Of a stretch of 64,000 nucleotides of DNA, positions 34,642-43,865 are shown in pieces (the first letter of the stretch is position 1; each line of letters begins with the position of its first letter). The DNA is from Sandaracinaceae bacterium (lineage in GTDB: Bacteria > Myxococcota_A > Polyangia > Polyangiales > Houyiibacteriaceae), in the NCBI GenBank assembly GCA_020633055.1, contig JACKEJ010000005.1:744001-808000 (forward strand), given 5' to 3'. The position numbers were made by a program, and so were the translations under genes. The notes beneath the pieces were generated by a model. That model ran no database searches, was not told the DNA's origin, and saw nothing but the letters and a program-made list of their open reading frames with translations.

Positions 34642-36687
34642 TCAGTCGCAGCTGACCGACGGCGAGTCGCCAGCGACCGCTGCGCAGCAAGCCTCGGGCA
34701 TGTCGAAGGGCACGCAGTCCGGCACGCCGTTCGCGTCCACCGTACGGGGTGAGCCGTTCATGACGTTCCCGCTGCCGTCCGGCACGGGGATGGGGGCGCA
34801 CAGCGGGAGGCCACACAGGTGGGCGATGCCACAGCAGCAGCTCGCGGTGACCTCTGCACGCATCTCGTCGTACTCGTCGAAGTCGCGGTAGTTCACCGTG
34901 CGCACGTCCATCCCGATCGGGTCGAAGGCCATCTCGCACTCGGCGCGGCCACCCTGGCGGGAGCGCGCGTTGGTGGGGTTGGAGTCGAACACGGGGAACG
35001 CGGCGACGGCGCTCTGAGAGACCACGATGTCATCGATCTGGCCCGGCGTACCGAGCGCGTTGGGCAACGCCCACACCTGTCCCACGAACTGGCCAGGTGG
35101 GTTCAGGCGGATGCCGGTCTGCGAGATGCCGGCGCCAATCAGGCCCGGGTTCTCCTGGAACACGCCGAGCGCGTCGCCCTGGAGCACGTTCATGCCGTAC
35201 ATCCCGGTCGGGATCTCCTGACACTCGACCGTGGCCGCCTCGTAGAACGCGGTCGAGCCGGCGGGCGGCAGGATGGGGATCTGGCAGCGCTCGTCGTTGG
35301 GGTTTGTCGTCATCGCGCCCAGTGGGACGATCGCGATCGGAATGTTCGGATAGAACACCAACGAGCGCGTGGTTCCATCCAGCTGGCCACTGGCGCCGAA
35401 GCCTACCCACATGCGGGGGTCCACGCTCGGCACCATCGCGATGGAGGGAATGCCAGCGGCCGCTTCACGCGCGACGGCCCCCGCGTCGGGCACCGGGGCA
35501 CCGTCCACGATGAGGATGTCTCCGCTGGCGTCCCGCACGTAGTCGAACGCGAAACGCTGCATGAAGACCAGGGGGCTGATCCAGGGGACGAAGCCCGGGT
35601 CGGTCGGGAACGGCGACTGCGCGCTCAGCGTCGGGTGGGGGTCGGCCAGACCGTCACGGTTGACGTCCAGCGTGCGCGCGTACCAGGCGTAGGCGCTAGC
35701 GTCGTCCACGTCAATGGAGACCCCGCCCTCGCAGGCGGCGATCGCGAACGCCTTGCCCGAGAAGCGGGCGCGGCAGCACGCGGCGTGCTCGTCCACGTCC
35801 GTGGTGGCGAGCACGTCGACCACGCCAGCGCAGTCCGTGGCGCCTTCGGGGGCGGGGTCCGCCACGGGGTCGAGCGCAGTACGCCCGAGCATGGTGAGGG
35901 TGGTGTTGGTGTAGGCGAGCAGGGTGGCGGGATCGGTGGAGAGCGGGAGCTCGCTGTCCAGGCCGTCCGTGGTCATCGTGAACGCCGGCAGCTCGGTGTT
36001 GATGGGCGCCCCGAGCGACACGGAGATACCCGTCAGGCGCTGCCCGTCGGGGCGGAACTCGAGGTCCCCGAAGACGACCGGAAAGAACTCGGGGACGGCG
36101 GCGGTCGCGTCGACGAGCGCGGCGCCCGTGATGTCGCCGCGCGTAGGGGACGTGCGCACCGTGAAGAACGGGTTGAAGTCCCCATCCATGTCGTAGAAGC
36201 CCTGGATGCGATACGTGATCGGATCCTCCGCGTCCGGCGTACCGACCTGGTCCGGGATGGCCAATGGGATCTCGGGCCAGGTGAACGCGACGGAGCGCAT
36301 CACCACCTCCGCCAGATCCTCCGGGGTCGGGTTCTGCGGCATGCACACGCTCGACGGGTCCCCGAAGAAGCGCTCGCCCGGAACCGTCAGGAGGCTCGCG
36401 GCGCCCGTGCCCGTGCCCTCCGGCGGGGGCAGGAGGCGCACGTCGAACAGGGTGAGGATGATCCGCCCTTGGATGCGCGTGGGGTTCCCGTCGGCGTCGA
36501 AGTCGCACGTCGGGCGCGGACCCGAGTAGAGCACGGTGCCCTCGACGACACCCGTCGGATCCGGAGAGTTACCCCCCAGCCAGCGCGGCAGGTCGATGGG
36601 CGGGCTGTCGCAGGCGGCGGCTCCCAGTGCGCAGAACGCGGTGAGTGCGGCGAGGCAGGCGCGGGTCTTGGTGTGTCGGATACGCAT
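34642..36687 (-). CDS. Large secreted lipoprotein of unknown function, last in the TonB operon
   Basis: A 681-residue lipoprotein (signal with LGAAAC, Cys26). Sequence is beta-rich with several carboxypeptidase-like or transthyretin-like segments (VVEGTVLYSGPRPTCDFDAD, ITYRIQGFYDMDGDFNPFFT), many Cys (CCRARF, CCCGIAHLCG, ACCAA), and Asp-rich loops that could bind calcium. No catalytic motif recognised. AGGAG lies 8 bases before the ATG. It starts 10 bases after the TonB-dependent receptor gene upstream, so it is probably the surface partner lipoprotein of those receptors, as in SusD-like pairs, though it is not a SusD homologue. Confidence 0.7.
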   Translation of the reverse strand: MRIRHTKTRACLAALTAFCALGAAACDSPPIDLPRWLGGNSPDPTGVVEGTVLYSGPRPTCDFDADGNPTRIQGRIILTLFDVRLLPPPEGTGTGAASLLTVPGERFFGDPSSVCMPQNPTPEDLAEVVMRSVAFTWPEIPLAIPDQVGTPDAEDPITYRIQGFYDMDGDFNPFFTVRTSPTRGDITGAALVDATAAVPEFFPVVFGDLEFRPDGQRLTGISVSLGAPINTELPAFTMTTDGLDSELPLSTDPATLLAYTNTTLTMLGRTALDPVADPAPEGATDCAGVVDVLATTDVDEHAACCRARFSGKAFAIAACEGGVSIDVDDASAYAWYARTLDVNRDGLADPHPTLSAQSPFPTDPGFVPWISPLVFMQRFAFDYVRDASGDILIVDGAPVPDAGAVAREAAAGIPSIAMVPSVDPRMWVGFGASGQLDGTTRSLVFYPNIPIAIVPLGAMTTNPNDERCQIPILPPAGSTAFYEAATVECQEIPTGMYGMNVLQGDALGVFQENPGLIGAGISQTGIRLNPPGQFVGQVWALPNALGTPGQIDDIVVSQSAVAAFPVFDSNPTNARSRQGGRAECEMAFDPIGMDVRTVNYRDFDEYDEMRAEVTASCCCGIAHLCGLPLCAPIPVPDGSGNVMNGSPRTVDANGVPDCVPFDMPEACCAAVAGDSPSVSCD

Positions 36688-36697
36688 TCTAATTCTC

Positions 36698-39400
36698 CTA
36701 GAAGCGGTAGGTCGCGGAGGCGACGACGCGAGCTTCGAGCTGCTGCCCACGGGGATGCTGACGATGACGGTTGTTGGTGATGTTGAAGCCCGTGACGCCG
36801 AGCTCGAGGGCGTCGTCCAACAGGCGATAGCCGATGCGGGCGTTGAGCAGGTAGTAGGCCGGCTGGGCGAACAGCTGGCTGACCAGGTTCGACTCCGCGT
36901 CGAACGTCTCCTCGAGCCACTTCTGGCCGCTCGCGTAGTGGAAGTCCACCGACAGGTCGAGCCCGATGCCGAGGCGGTACTGGACGCCCGCGTTGAACTT
37001 GTGAGCGCTGGTGCGCTCCTCCTCCGGACGACGCGGGTTGTCCACCGACCACGTCTGGTTGTACGTGTAGTTGGCGTAGATATCGAGGCCGTCCACGGGA
37101 TAGAGGCGACCACCCACCTCCGTGCCGAACACGTGGAACAGACCAGGCTCGTTGCTGAAGACCGTGGTGCCGATCGGGAACGACGCGGTGCTGTCGATGT
37201 ACCCGAGCGAGCCGCTGCCGAACTGCGAGAGGGTGGTGGGGAGCAGGTCACCGATGGAGATGATGCGCTCGACGCGGTTGTAGAAGACCGACACTTCCAT
37301 GTCGAAGCTGTCGGAGGACGCGTTGCGGTAACCGAGCTCGACCGACTGGATGAACTCGGGGCGCAGCGCAGGCTGGCCCAGCTGTTGGCGCGCGATCTCC
37401 GAGCCGAAGTTGCGAGCGGTGACACCCGGCGCGGGCGTCGGGAAGTCGAGCTCCATGTACGTCTCGAGCAACGTCTGGTTGCGGAACGCGTTGGAGTACG
37501 AGGCGCGGATGGCATGCCCCTCTGCGGGCTGCAACACCATCGCGATACGCGGTGAGAACTGGAGGTTCTCGAGGATGGGGTGCCGGTCGAGGCGGAAGCC
37601 GACGACGAGCTGGAGCGGCTCGGCCAGCTGCATGGCGTCCTGGAACACCACGCGGAAGTGGTCCTCCGTGGGAGTCTGCGTGAAGAACGTCCAGTCGATG
37701 CGCTTCCAACGGTAGCCGACGCCGAGCGTGACGTTGTGCCGCGTGCTGCCGAGCTGCAGCTCGTGAGCGAAGCGCGCGTCCACATCGAGCGTGTCGCTCA
37801 CGAAGGTCCCCAGCAGGGGGTCCGGTCCGATCACGCCGTGCTCGATGCTCAACCGGTTCCACCAGACACGGACGGATCCCCAATTGCTGTCGAGGGTGCC
37901 CATGAGGTGGGTGCTGGGTCCCTCTGCCTGCCAGTCCACGAAGGACCCGAACGCCTGGAACCCGAAGCGCCCGTCGTTGACACCAGCCTCGAGGTTGAGT
38001 GAGACGTTCTCGCTCGCGCGGAACGAGAACGAGCCAAAGGCGCGCTTGCTGCGGATGGCGGTGCTGGGCCCGATGATGGGCTCCCCGAAGTCCAGTCGGT
38101 TGGGCCCGATGATGCGCTCCCAGCGGTCATACTGCTCGTAGCCCGCGGAGACACGGTAAGACATGCGGCCGCTGCGTCCACTCGACCAAGCCTGCGCGCG
38201 CAGCGTCCCGCCCATGCCGCCACCGAGGGTGACACCCGTCTCGGCGCGATCACCCGGCGCGACGGTGATGATGTTGATGATACCGCTGAAGCCGTTGGCG
38301 CCGTAGAGAGCAGAGGCCGGACCGCGCAGGATCTCCACGCGCTCGATGTCCTCCACCGCCACGGGCAGATAGGCGAAGAGGTTGGCGCCGAGCGCGTCGA
38401 CGTACGCCTGACGGCCGTTGATGAGCACGAGCACGCGAGGGCTCAACTGTTGGTTGAAGCCGCGGATGCCGACCTGCACGTCCGCGCCCGTGATGTTCAT
38501 CACGTCGACACCCACGACGCGCCGGAACAGCTCGCCGATGTGCGTGATGCCCGTGAGGCGGATGTCCTGCGCCGTGATGATCGTGATGGCGTTGGGCGCG
38601 TCGAGGGGGTTCTGTGCGGCACCGGTCGACGACACGACGCTCTCGTCATAGAGGTCCTGACCACCCTCGGCGATGCCGATGCGGCCCTCCGCACCTGGCC
38701 CGCTCTCCGGGCCCGGCTCCGTCCCGGGCTCCGTCGCAGGTCCCGGCTCGGTCCCGGGCTCCGTCCCGGGTTCGGCCTGACCGCGGGTGTTGCGCAGCTC
38801 CTGGGCCATGGCACGGAGCCGCTCTGCGCGCGCGATCAACGAGGGGTCGTTGGCCGTGATGCCCAGCGTCTCGATCTGGGTCGCGGTGTCCTCGAGCGCG
38901 ACGATGTCCTCCTCGCTGGCAGCTGGCGTGCTCGGCCCCGGTTCCGTCGGACCCGTCGTGGGATCCTGGACCTCCGCCACAGCAGGGCCCGCCGACTCCG
39001 CGATGCGCGCCTCGATCGCGGCGATGAACTGACGCACCTCCTCGCGGTCCGGAGGGTCGGACTCCATGTACTGCTCGAAGTACTCGAGCGACTCTTCGTA
39101 GCGCCCAGCCTCCGCGTACGCGCGCCCGATGTTGTAGAGCACGTTCGGGTGCGGGAGGATGTCGTACGCCACCTGCAGCTCCGCCACGCCGGCGTCGACC
39201 TGCCCCTCTTGGATCAGCGCCATGCCCGCACGGAAGTGGCGCCGCGCCTCCGTACGCACGTCGGCCAGAGCAGGAGCGGCGGGCACGGCGGCCAGCAGCG
39301 CCGCGAGGGCTCCCATGAGGAGCGCCCGGCGTGCGCGCTGCGGCGCACCCTGGGGGGCCGCGCGTCGGGGAGAGGTCGTGTTTTCGTTGGTTTTTGTCAC
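36698..39400 (-). CDS. TonB-dependent receptor with N-terminal TPR domain
   Basis: A 900-residue outer-membrane transporter. Signal peptide to the ALA-D site near residue 46; then a TPR region (about 47-135: ARRHFRAGMALIQEGQVDAG, NVLYNIGRAYAEAGRYEESL); then an acidic/Pro linker with repeated EPGT units; then a TonB-box-like ESVVSST, a plug domain (ITIITAQDIRLTGITHIGEL, VLINGRQAYVD, RVEILRGPASALYGANGFSG) and a 22-strand-type barrel ending in aromatic residues (VASATYRF). The TPR in place of an STN domain is unusual. The TPR DNA is nearly identical to the neighbour's. Co-transcribed with the kinase and second receptor; substrate unknown. Confidence 0.92.
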   Translation of the reverse strand: MTKTNENTTSPRRAAPQGAPQRARRALLMGALAALLAAVPAAPALADVRTEARRHFRAGMALIQEGQVDAGVAELQVAYDILPHPNVLYNIGRAYAEAGRYEESLEYFEQYMESDPPDREEVRQFIAAIEARIAESAGPAVAEVQDPTTGPTEPGPSTPAASEEDIVALEDTATQIETLGITANDPSLIARAERLRAMAQELRNTRGQAEPGTEPGTEPGPATEPGTEPGPESGPGAEGRIGIAEGGQDLYDESVVSSTGAAQNPLDAPNAITIITAQDIRLTGITHIGELFRRVVGVDVMNITGADVQVGIRGFNQQLSPRVLVLINGRQAYVDALGANLFAYLPVAVEDIERVEILRGPASALYGANGFSGIINIITVAPGDRAETGVTLGGGMGGTLRAQAWSSGRSGRMSYRVSAGYEQYDRWERIIGPNRLDFGEPIIGPSTAIRSKRAFGSFSFRASENVSLNLEAGVNDGRFGFQAFGSFVDWQAEGPSTHLMGTLDSNWGSVRVWWNRLSIEHGVIGPDPLLGTFVSDTLDVDARFAHELQLGSTRHNVTLGVGYRWKRIDWTFFTQTPTEDHFRVVFQDAMQLAEPLQLVVGFRLDRHPILENLQFSPRIAMVLQPAEGHAIRASYSNAFRNQTLLETYMELDFPTPAPGVTARNFGSEIARQQLGQPALRPEFIQSVELGYRNASSDSFDMEVSVFYNRVERIISIGDLLPTTLSQFGSGSLGYIDSTASFPIGTTVFSNEPGLFHVFGTEVGGRLYPVDGLDIYANYTYNQTWSVDNPRRPEEERTSAHKFNAGVQYRLGIGLDLSVDFHYASGQKWLEETFDAESNLVSQLFAQPAYYLLNARIGYRLLDDALELGVTGFNITNNRHRQHPRGQQLEARVVASATYRF
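38691..38778. repeat. Short tandem repeats encoding an EPG-type linker
   Basis: Imperfect repeats of roughly 12-18 bases (GGCTCCGTCCCG-type units) encode the repeated Thr-Glu-Pro-Gly linker between TPR and plug of the 900-residue receptor. Likely length-variable between strains. Confidence 0.6.
39005..39271. repeat. TPR-coding duplicated segment, copy A
   Basis: About 267 bases nearly identical to 41708-41974; I count roughly 7-8 differences, with an uninterrupted identical run of over 100 bases in the middle. Encodes the mature N-terminal TPR of the downstream receptor. Identity falls off sharply on both sides. Confidence 0.85.
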
Positions 39401-39415
39401 GGTTCTCTCCTGGCC

Positions 39416-42079
39416 TCAGAAGCGGACGGTCACCTGGCCGATGAAGCGGGTGTCGATGCGCTGCCCGAGGGGGTGCATGCGGACATCGGAGAAGAGGAGG
39501 TTCCAGCCCGAGACGGCGAGCTCGAGTTTGTCGTCGAGCAAGCGCCATCCGACACGCGCGTTGAGCAGCGTGTAGGCGGGCACGTCGGCCAAGCGGTACT
39601 CGACGCCCGTCTCGAGGTTGTCGAACTGCTCTGCCCAGCGCTGCGAGCTGGTCCAGTGGATGTCGAACGAGAGGTCGAGTCCGATGTCGCTACGGAACTG
39701 CACACCCATGTTCACCTGATGCAGCGAGGTGCGCTGGTCTTGGAAGAAGACCTCGAGGCCGGGCGTGGGGTCGTCCAACGGCGTCACGTCACTGATGGCG
39801 TAGTTCGCGTAGACGTCGAGACCGTCGACGGGGAACACGCGCGCGCCGAGCTCGCCGCCGATCTGCCGGAAGCGGCCCTGCTGGTTGTTGAAGCGCGTGG
39901 ACCCGAGCGCGAACGCCTCGACCTCCTCGTCGTAGAACGTCTGCGAGATCGGCAGGGCCGTGATCTGGTTGAGGCCGATCAGGTCGTCGATGAAGTTCAG
40001 GTAGACGTTGGCCTCGAGCGCGAAGTAGTCCGAGTCCTGGTTCGTATAGCCGAGCTCCATCGAGAGCATGCGCTCCGGGCGCAGGTTCTGGTTGCCGAGG
40101 GCCAGGGCGGTGCCTCCACGGATCGGGGTGCGGTTCTCGAAGTCGATGTACGACTCGATGAACGACGGGCTGCGGAAGGCGGTGCCCACCGAGGCGCGAA
40201 TCGAGGACCCCTCCGTGACACGCGCGACGAGCGCGGCGCGCGGCGAGAAGCGCACGTGGGAGAGGAGGGGGTGCCGGTCGATGCGCGCGCTGAGCGTCAA
40301 GCGCAGGCGCTCGTGCAGCGTGAGCACGTCCTGCAGGTAGGCGTTGTAGTGGTTCTCGGTGCCGTCCCGACCCCAGTCCCAGTCCAGCTGCTTGAAGCGG
40401 TAACCCACGCCGAGCGACAGGTTGTGATCCACCAGGAAGTGGAAGCGACGCGAGAAGCTCGCCTCCACGTCGACGACGTTCGACTCGAACCCACCGCTGG
40501 TCGGGAGGCCTCCAGGCACCGTCTCGGCCGAGTCCACCCGCGCCGAGAAATTGTTCCAGTAGGCGCGCAGCTGGATGCCCTGGGGCGTGTTCAGCTGAAA
40601 GTGCGACTGGGCGAAGCGGATGTCCGAGCCGTAGAGCTCGCGGAGGCGGGCGATGCCCTGAAAGGAGTTCTCGGGGCCGCTCGTGACGGCCGTTCCGAAC
40701 TGCATCAAGTAGTTCTGGTCCTCACCGAGTGCCGCGCGCACGTCCGCGTTGAAGCGCAAGGCGGAGAACCCGACGTTGGGGTTGGACGCGGTCGGAGCGA
40801 GATCCTGGCGGTTCGGGTTGACGAACAACTCGAAGTTGTCGCGCCGCTCGTAGCTGGCACCGAAGCGATAGCTGAGACGCCCCTCACGACCCGACGCAGA
40901 CGCCGCGAGACCCATGGTCCCGGCGCTGCCGGCGATGGCCGCGACGTAGCTCTCGGCGTCGGCCGGGTTCTTCAAGATGATGTTGATGATGCCGCTGAAC
41001 GCGTCGGCGCCGTAGAGGGCCGCCGCGGGGCCACGGATGATCTCGATGCGCTCGATGTCGTTGATGTGGAACGGGACGAGCTGGAAGAACGGCGTGGCCA
41101 GGAAGTCGAGTCGGATGGTGCGGCCGTTGATGAGGACGAGCGTCTTGTTCGACTGACGCTGGTTGAAGCCCCGCACGTTGACGTCCGTGTGTCCAGGCGT
41201 CGTCGACATGACGGCCATACCGGCCGCGCGCCGGAGGATCTCACCGAGGGCCACCTGGCCGGAGAGGCGCAAGTCCTGCGCCGTGATCGTCGTGGTGGAG
41301 TTGGGGGCGTCGATGGGGGACTCGGCGAAGCGCGAAGCCGACACGACCTCTTCCTCGAACACGGTGCGCTGCTGACCGAGCTGCTGGCCGGGGAGCGTCC
41401 CGCGCTCGGGGGTCGTCCCGGGGCCCGTGGTGCCCGGCTCGCCAGGTGTCCCCGTCTCGCCCGGTTCGGTGGCGGGGGTGCCCTCGCCCCCCTCGCGCAA
41501 CGATTCGGCGAGCGCGCGCAGGCGCTGAGCTCGCTCCTGGAGCGCGGGGTTGCCCGTGGTCTCGTAGAGCACCTCGACCTGCACGGCGGCGTCCTCGATC
41601 GCGCGGATGTCGTCCTCGGAGACATCCACCTGGGGCGTCGCAACCTGGGGCTCGGTGGTGGTGCCAGGGGACACGGTCGTCTCAGCCGGGGGCGCCGACT
41701 CCGCGAGACGCGCCTCGATCGCGGCGATGAACTGAGAGACCTCCTCGCGGTCGGGGGGGTCGGACTCCATGTACTGCTCGAAGTACTCGAGCGACTCCTC
41801 GTAGCGCCCAGCCTCCGCGTACGCGCGCCCGATGTTGTAGAGCACGTTCGGGTGCGGGAGGATGTCGTACGCCACCTGCAGCTCCGCCACGCCGGCGTCG
41901 ACCTGCCCCTCTTGGATCAGCGCCATGCCCGCGCGGAAGTGGCGCCGCGCCTCCGTACGCACGTCGGCCAGAGCCGGAGAGGCGACGAGCGCGAACATCG
42001 ACGCGGAGAGCGCTACGACAAGGTTCCATCTGGCGCGGCGCATGCGTCCTCCCGTGCTGGCGGATGTGGGCTGGTTCAT
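39416..42079 (-). CDS. TonB-dependent receptor with N-terminal TPR domain
   Basis: An 887-residue paralogue of the next receptor. Signal peptide ends at SPALA-D (about residue 39); TPR domain about 39-125; linker rich in Thr/Pro/Glu; TonB-box-like EEEVVSAS; plug (TTTITAQDLRLSGQVALGEI, VLINGRTIRLD, RIEIIRGPAAALYGADAFSG); barrel ending TRFIGQVTVRF. Barrel and plug are well diverged from the neighbour although the TPR part is almost identical in DNA. It starts 3 bases after the kinase stop and ends 15 bases before the next receptor, so one operon. Ligand unknown; siderophore, cobalamin or glycan are all possible. Confidence 0.92.
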   Translation of the reverse strand: MNQPTSASTGGRMRRARWNLVVALSASMFALVASPALADVRTEARRHFRAGMALIQEGQVDAGVAELQVAYDILPHPNVLYNIGRAYAEAGRYEESLEYFEQYMESDPPDREEVSQFIAAIEARLAESAPPAETTVSPGTTTEPQVATPQVDVSEDDIRAIEDAAVQVEVLYETTGNPALQERAQRLRALAESLREGGEGTPATEPGETGTPGEPGTTGPGTTPERGTLPGQQLGQQRTVFEEEVVSASRFAESPIDAPNSTTTITAQDLRLSGQVALGEILRRAAGMAVMSTTPGHTDVNVRGFNQRQSNKTLVLINGRTIRLDFLATPFFQLVPFHINDIERIEIIRGPAAALYGADAFSGIINIILKNPADAESYVAAIAGSAGTMGLAASASGREGRLSYRFGASYERRDNFELFVNPNRQDLAPTASNPNVGFSALRFNADVRAALGEDQNYLMQFGTAVTSGPENSFQGIARLRELYGSDIRFAQSHFQLNTPQGIQLRAYWNNFSARVDSAETVPGGLPTSGGFESNVVDVEASFSRRFHFLVDHNLSLGVGYRFKQLDWDWGRDGTENHYNAYLQDVLTLHERLRLTLSARIDRHPLLSHVRFSPRAALVARVTEGSSIRASVGTAFRSPSFIESYIDFENRTPIRGGTALALGNQNLRPERMLSMELGYTNQDSDYFALEANVYLNFIDDLIGLNQITALPISQTFYDEEVEAFALGSTRFNNQQGRFRQIGGELGARVFPVDGLDVYANYAISDVTPLDDPTPGLEVFFQDQRTSLHQVNMGVQFRSDIGLDLSFDIHWTSSQRWAEQFDNLETGVEYRLADVPAYTLLNARVGWRLLDDKLELAVSGWNLLFSDVRMHPLGQRIDTRFIGQVTVRF
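41708..41974. repeat. TPR-coding duplicated segment, copy B
   Basis: Partner of 39005-39271 (direct orientation, 2.7 kb apart). Covers exactly the mature TPR domain just after the signal peptide of the upstream receptor. Confidence 0.85.
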
Positions 42080-42082
42080 GGC

Positions 42083-43678
42083 TTAGTACGGCTCGAGTTT
42101 GTATCCCATGAGCCCCACGGAGGACTCGCTCCCCTCCATACTGCCGGAGGTGGACGTGCTTCGGGAAGTGGTTGGTGGGCGGCGAGCGCGTTCCTGCTCG
42201 CTGTCGATCGGCTGGAGGCGGCCGCTGACGTGCATCTCGCGACCGACGACGGTGCGCACTGCGTTGAGGTCGCGGTAGCCCTCGAGCTGGAAGCGGAAGG
42301 TCACGCTGCGTCCGCGCCGCGCGTCGTCTCCCGTCCAGGTGAAGCTCACAGGCGTCGTGTGGACCTCCTCGGAGTCGCCGATGCGCACCTGCGCCCCGGG
42401 GGGCTCCGACACGATGGTCACCTCCGTCGTGAGCGCCCCGGGGGACGAGGGGGTCACGTCGTCGACGTGCTCTGGCTCGGTGGGAGCGGCGGGGGTGGCC
42501 ACGACGGGCGCTGGCGCCTCGTCTCCCGAACGGCCGGAGCGCACGAGCGCGAACGCGACAGCGAGCACGGAGAGCAACAGGAGCGCGACCAGCAGCACCC
42601 ACTTGGCGCTGCCACGACGCGCTTGGGCGTCAGAGCTGGAGGTCAACCCACCGAGGCTGTCCAAGCCCCCATCGGAGCTGGGGACGATCAGGTCCGCGCG
42701 GGACAATGTCGTGGAGCCCGAGCCCCCAGCGAACTCCCCGCTGATCCCCAGGTCGCCGCTGCGTGACACCGCGAGCCCCTGCTCACTGGCGACGTTCGTC
42801 AGCGCGGAGAGCATCTCGTCCATGCTGGAGAAGCGGTCCCCCGGTGCCTTCGCGAGGGCTCGCCGCACCAGCCCCTCGAGCGCGGGGTGCACCTCGACGT
42901 GGTGCGTCGCCATCGGCGGGACGTCCTCGTGGACGTGCGCCATGAGGATGTTGACGGAGTTGGGACGCTCGAAGGGCGCGCGTCCCGTGAGCATCTCGTA
43001 GAGCAGCACCCCCAGCGCGTAGATGTCCGCACGACCGTCGACGCGGTCGCCGCGGATCTGCTCGGGCGACATGTACTTGGGAGAGCCCATGAAGAGTCCC
43101 GTCTGCGTGAGGTCCTCCCCTTTGTCCCCGAGATCCTTCACCAGGCCGAAGTCCAGCACCTTCACGAAGTCGGCCTGCTCGCCGTGCTGCACCAGGAACA
43201 CGTTCGCCGGCTTCAGGTCGCGGTGGATGATGCCCAGCGAGTGGGCCTCGCGCAGGCTGCGGCAGATCTGCCGAGCGATGTGCGTCGCCTTCGACGCCGA
43301 GAGCGGCGCCTCGTCGCGCAGATAGCGATGCAGCGTCCGCCCCTCGAGGAGCTCCATGGCGATGAAGTAGACGTCGTCCTCGGTCTTGCCGTAGTCGAAG
43401 ATCGTCACCGTATTGGGGTGCGTCAGCTTCGACTGCGTGGAGGCCTCGAGGAAGAAGCGCTTGTGGAACTCGGGGTCGCTGTCGCCCTCGTACGTGGCCT
43501 CCAGCACCTTGAGCGCGATCTGGCGACCGAGCGGCGCCTGCTCCGCTCGGTAGACCTTCCCCATCCCCCCGCGCGCGATCACCGAAACGATCCGGAAACG
43601 ATCGTTGATGACGCGCCCGATCATCGGGTCGGGCGTAGCGCTCCGCGTTTCGCTCGCTGTTGCTGTCTCGTCCGCCAC
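42083..43678 (-). CDS. Membrane Ser/Thr protein kinase with PEGA-like tail
   Basis: A 531-residue Hanks-type kinase. Kinase domain about 27-290: glycine loop ARGGMGKVYRA, Lys57 in ALKVLEA, HRDLKPANVF (152-161), DFGLV (176-180) and SPEQIRGDRVDGRADIYALG. After a Ser/Gly linker comes one transmembrane helix (WVLLVALLLLSVLAVAFALV), and then a periplasmic PEGA-like domain (TIVSEPPGAQVRIGD) with a GYRDLNAV segment. All catalytic residues are present, so it should be active. Starts at GTG 43678; followed 3 bases later by the first TonB-dependent receptor. PEGA outside and kinase inside suggests envelope sensing that could set receptor or motor activity. Confidence 0.94.
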   Translation of the reverse strand: MADETATASETRSATPDPMIGRVINDRFRIVSVIARGGMGKVYRAEQAPLGRQIALKVLEATYEGDSDPEFHKRFFLEASTQSKLTHPNTVTIFDYGKTEDDVYFIAMELLEGRTLHRYLRDEAPLSASKATHIARQICRSLREAHSLGIIHRDLKPANVFLVQHGEQADFVKVLDFGLVKDLGDKGEDLTQTGLFMGSPKYMSPEQIRGDRVDGRADIYALGVLLYEMLTGRAPFERPNSVNILMAHVHEDVPPMATHHVEVHPALEGLVRRALAKAPGDRFSSMDEMLSALTNVASEQGLAVSRSGDLGISGEFAGGSGSTTLSRADLIVPSSDGGLDSLGGLTSSSDAQARRGSAKWVLLVALLLLSVLAVAFALVRSGRSGDEAPAPVVATPAAPTEPEHVDDVTPSSPGALTTEVTIVSEPPGAQVRIGDSEEVHTTPVSFTWTGDDARRGRSVTFRFQLEGYRDLNAVRTVVGREMHVSGRLQPIDSEQERARRPPTTSRSTSTSGSMEGSESSVGLMGYKLEPY

Positions 43679-43831
43679 GAGTCTCCACCGCCCTGGTCAC
43701 CGAATTGTGACGCAGGCATATCCGGATTGATCCGGGAGGTAGACCAGGAAGTCAATGTTCTTGGACGGCCCCCCCGTCCGCCGAGGGATGTGGCACGGAG
43801 TGTCGCCAGCACCTCGCCCGAGCGGGCAACA

Positions 43832-43860
43832 TTGGCTTGTGTCGCCCCAGCCGGTACCAT
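43832..43860 (+). promoter_or_regulatory. Putative promoter giving a leaderless transcript
   Basis: TTGGCT (43832-43837), 17-base spacer, TACCAT (43855-43860), 5 bases before the GTG of the HEAT-repeat gene at 43866. Confidence 0.45.
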
Positions 43861-43865
43861 GCCGC

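Noticed and set aside
38691..38778. CRISPR-like array
   Set aside because: The units are short, imperfect and in frame, encoding a Thr-Glu-Pro-Gly linker; no spacers and no cas genes.
38450..42766. A 1438-codon open frame on the plus strand, antisense to both TonB receptors
   Set aside because: Composition is His/Arg/Val/Glu-rich shadow translation of a GC-rich gene in the opposite frame, with no domain, while the minus-strand genes have clear domains. Long antisense frames are expected at this GC content.
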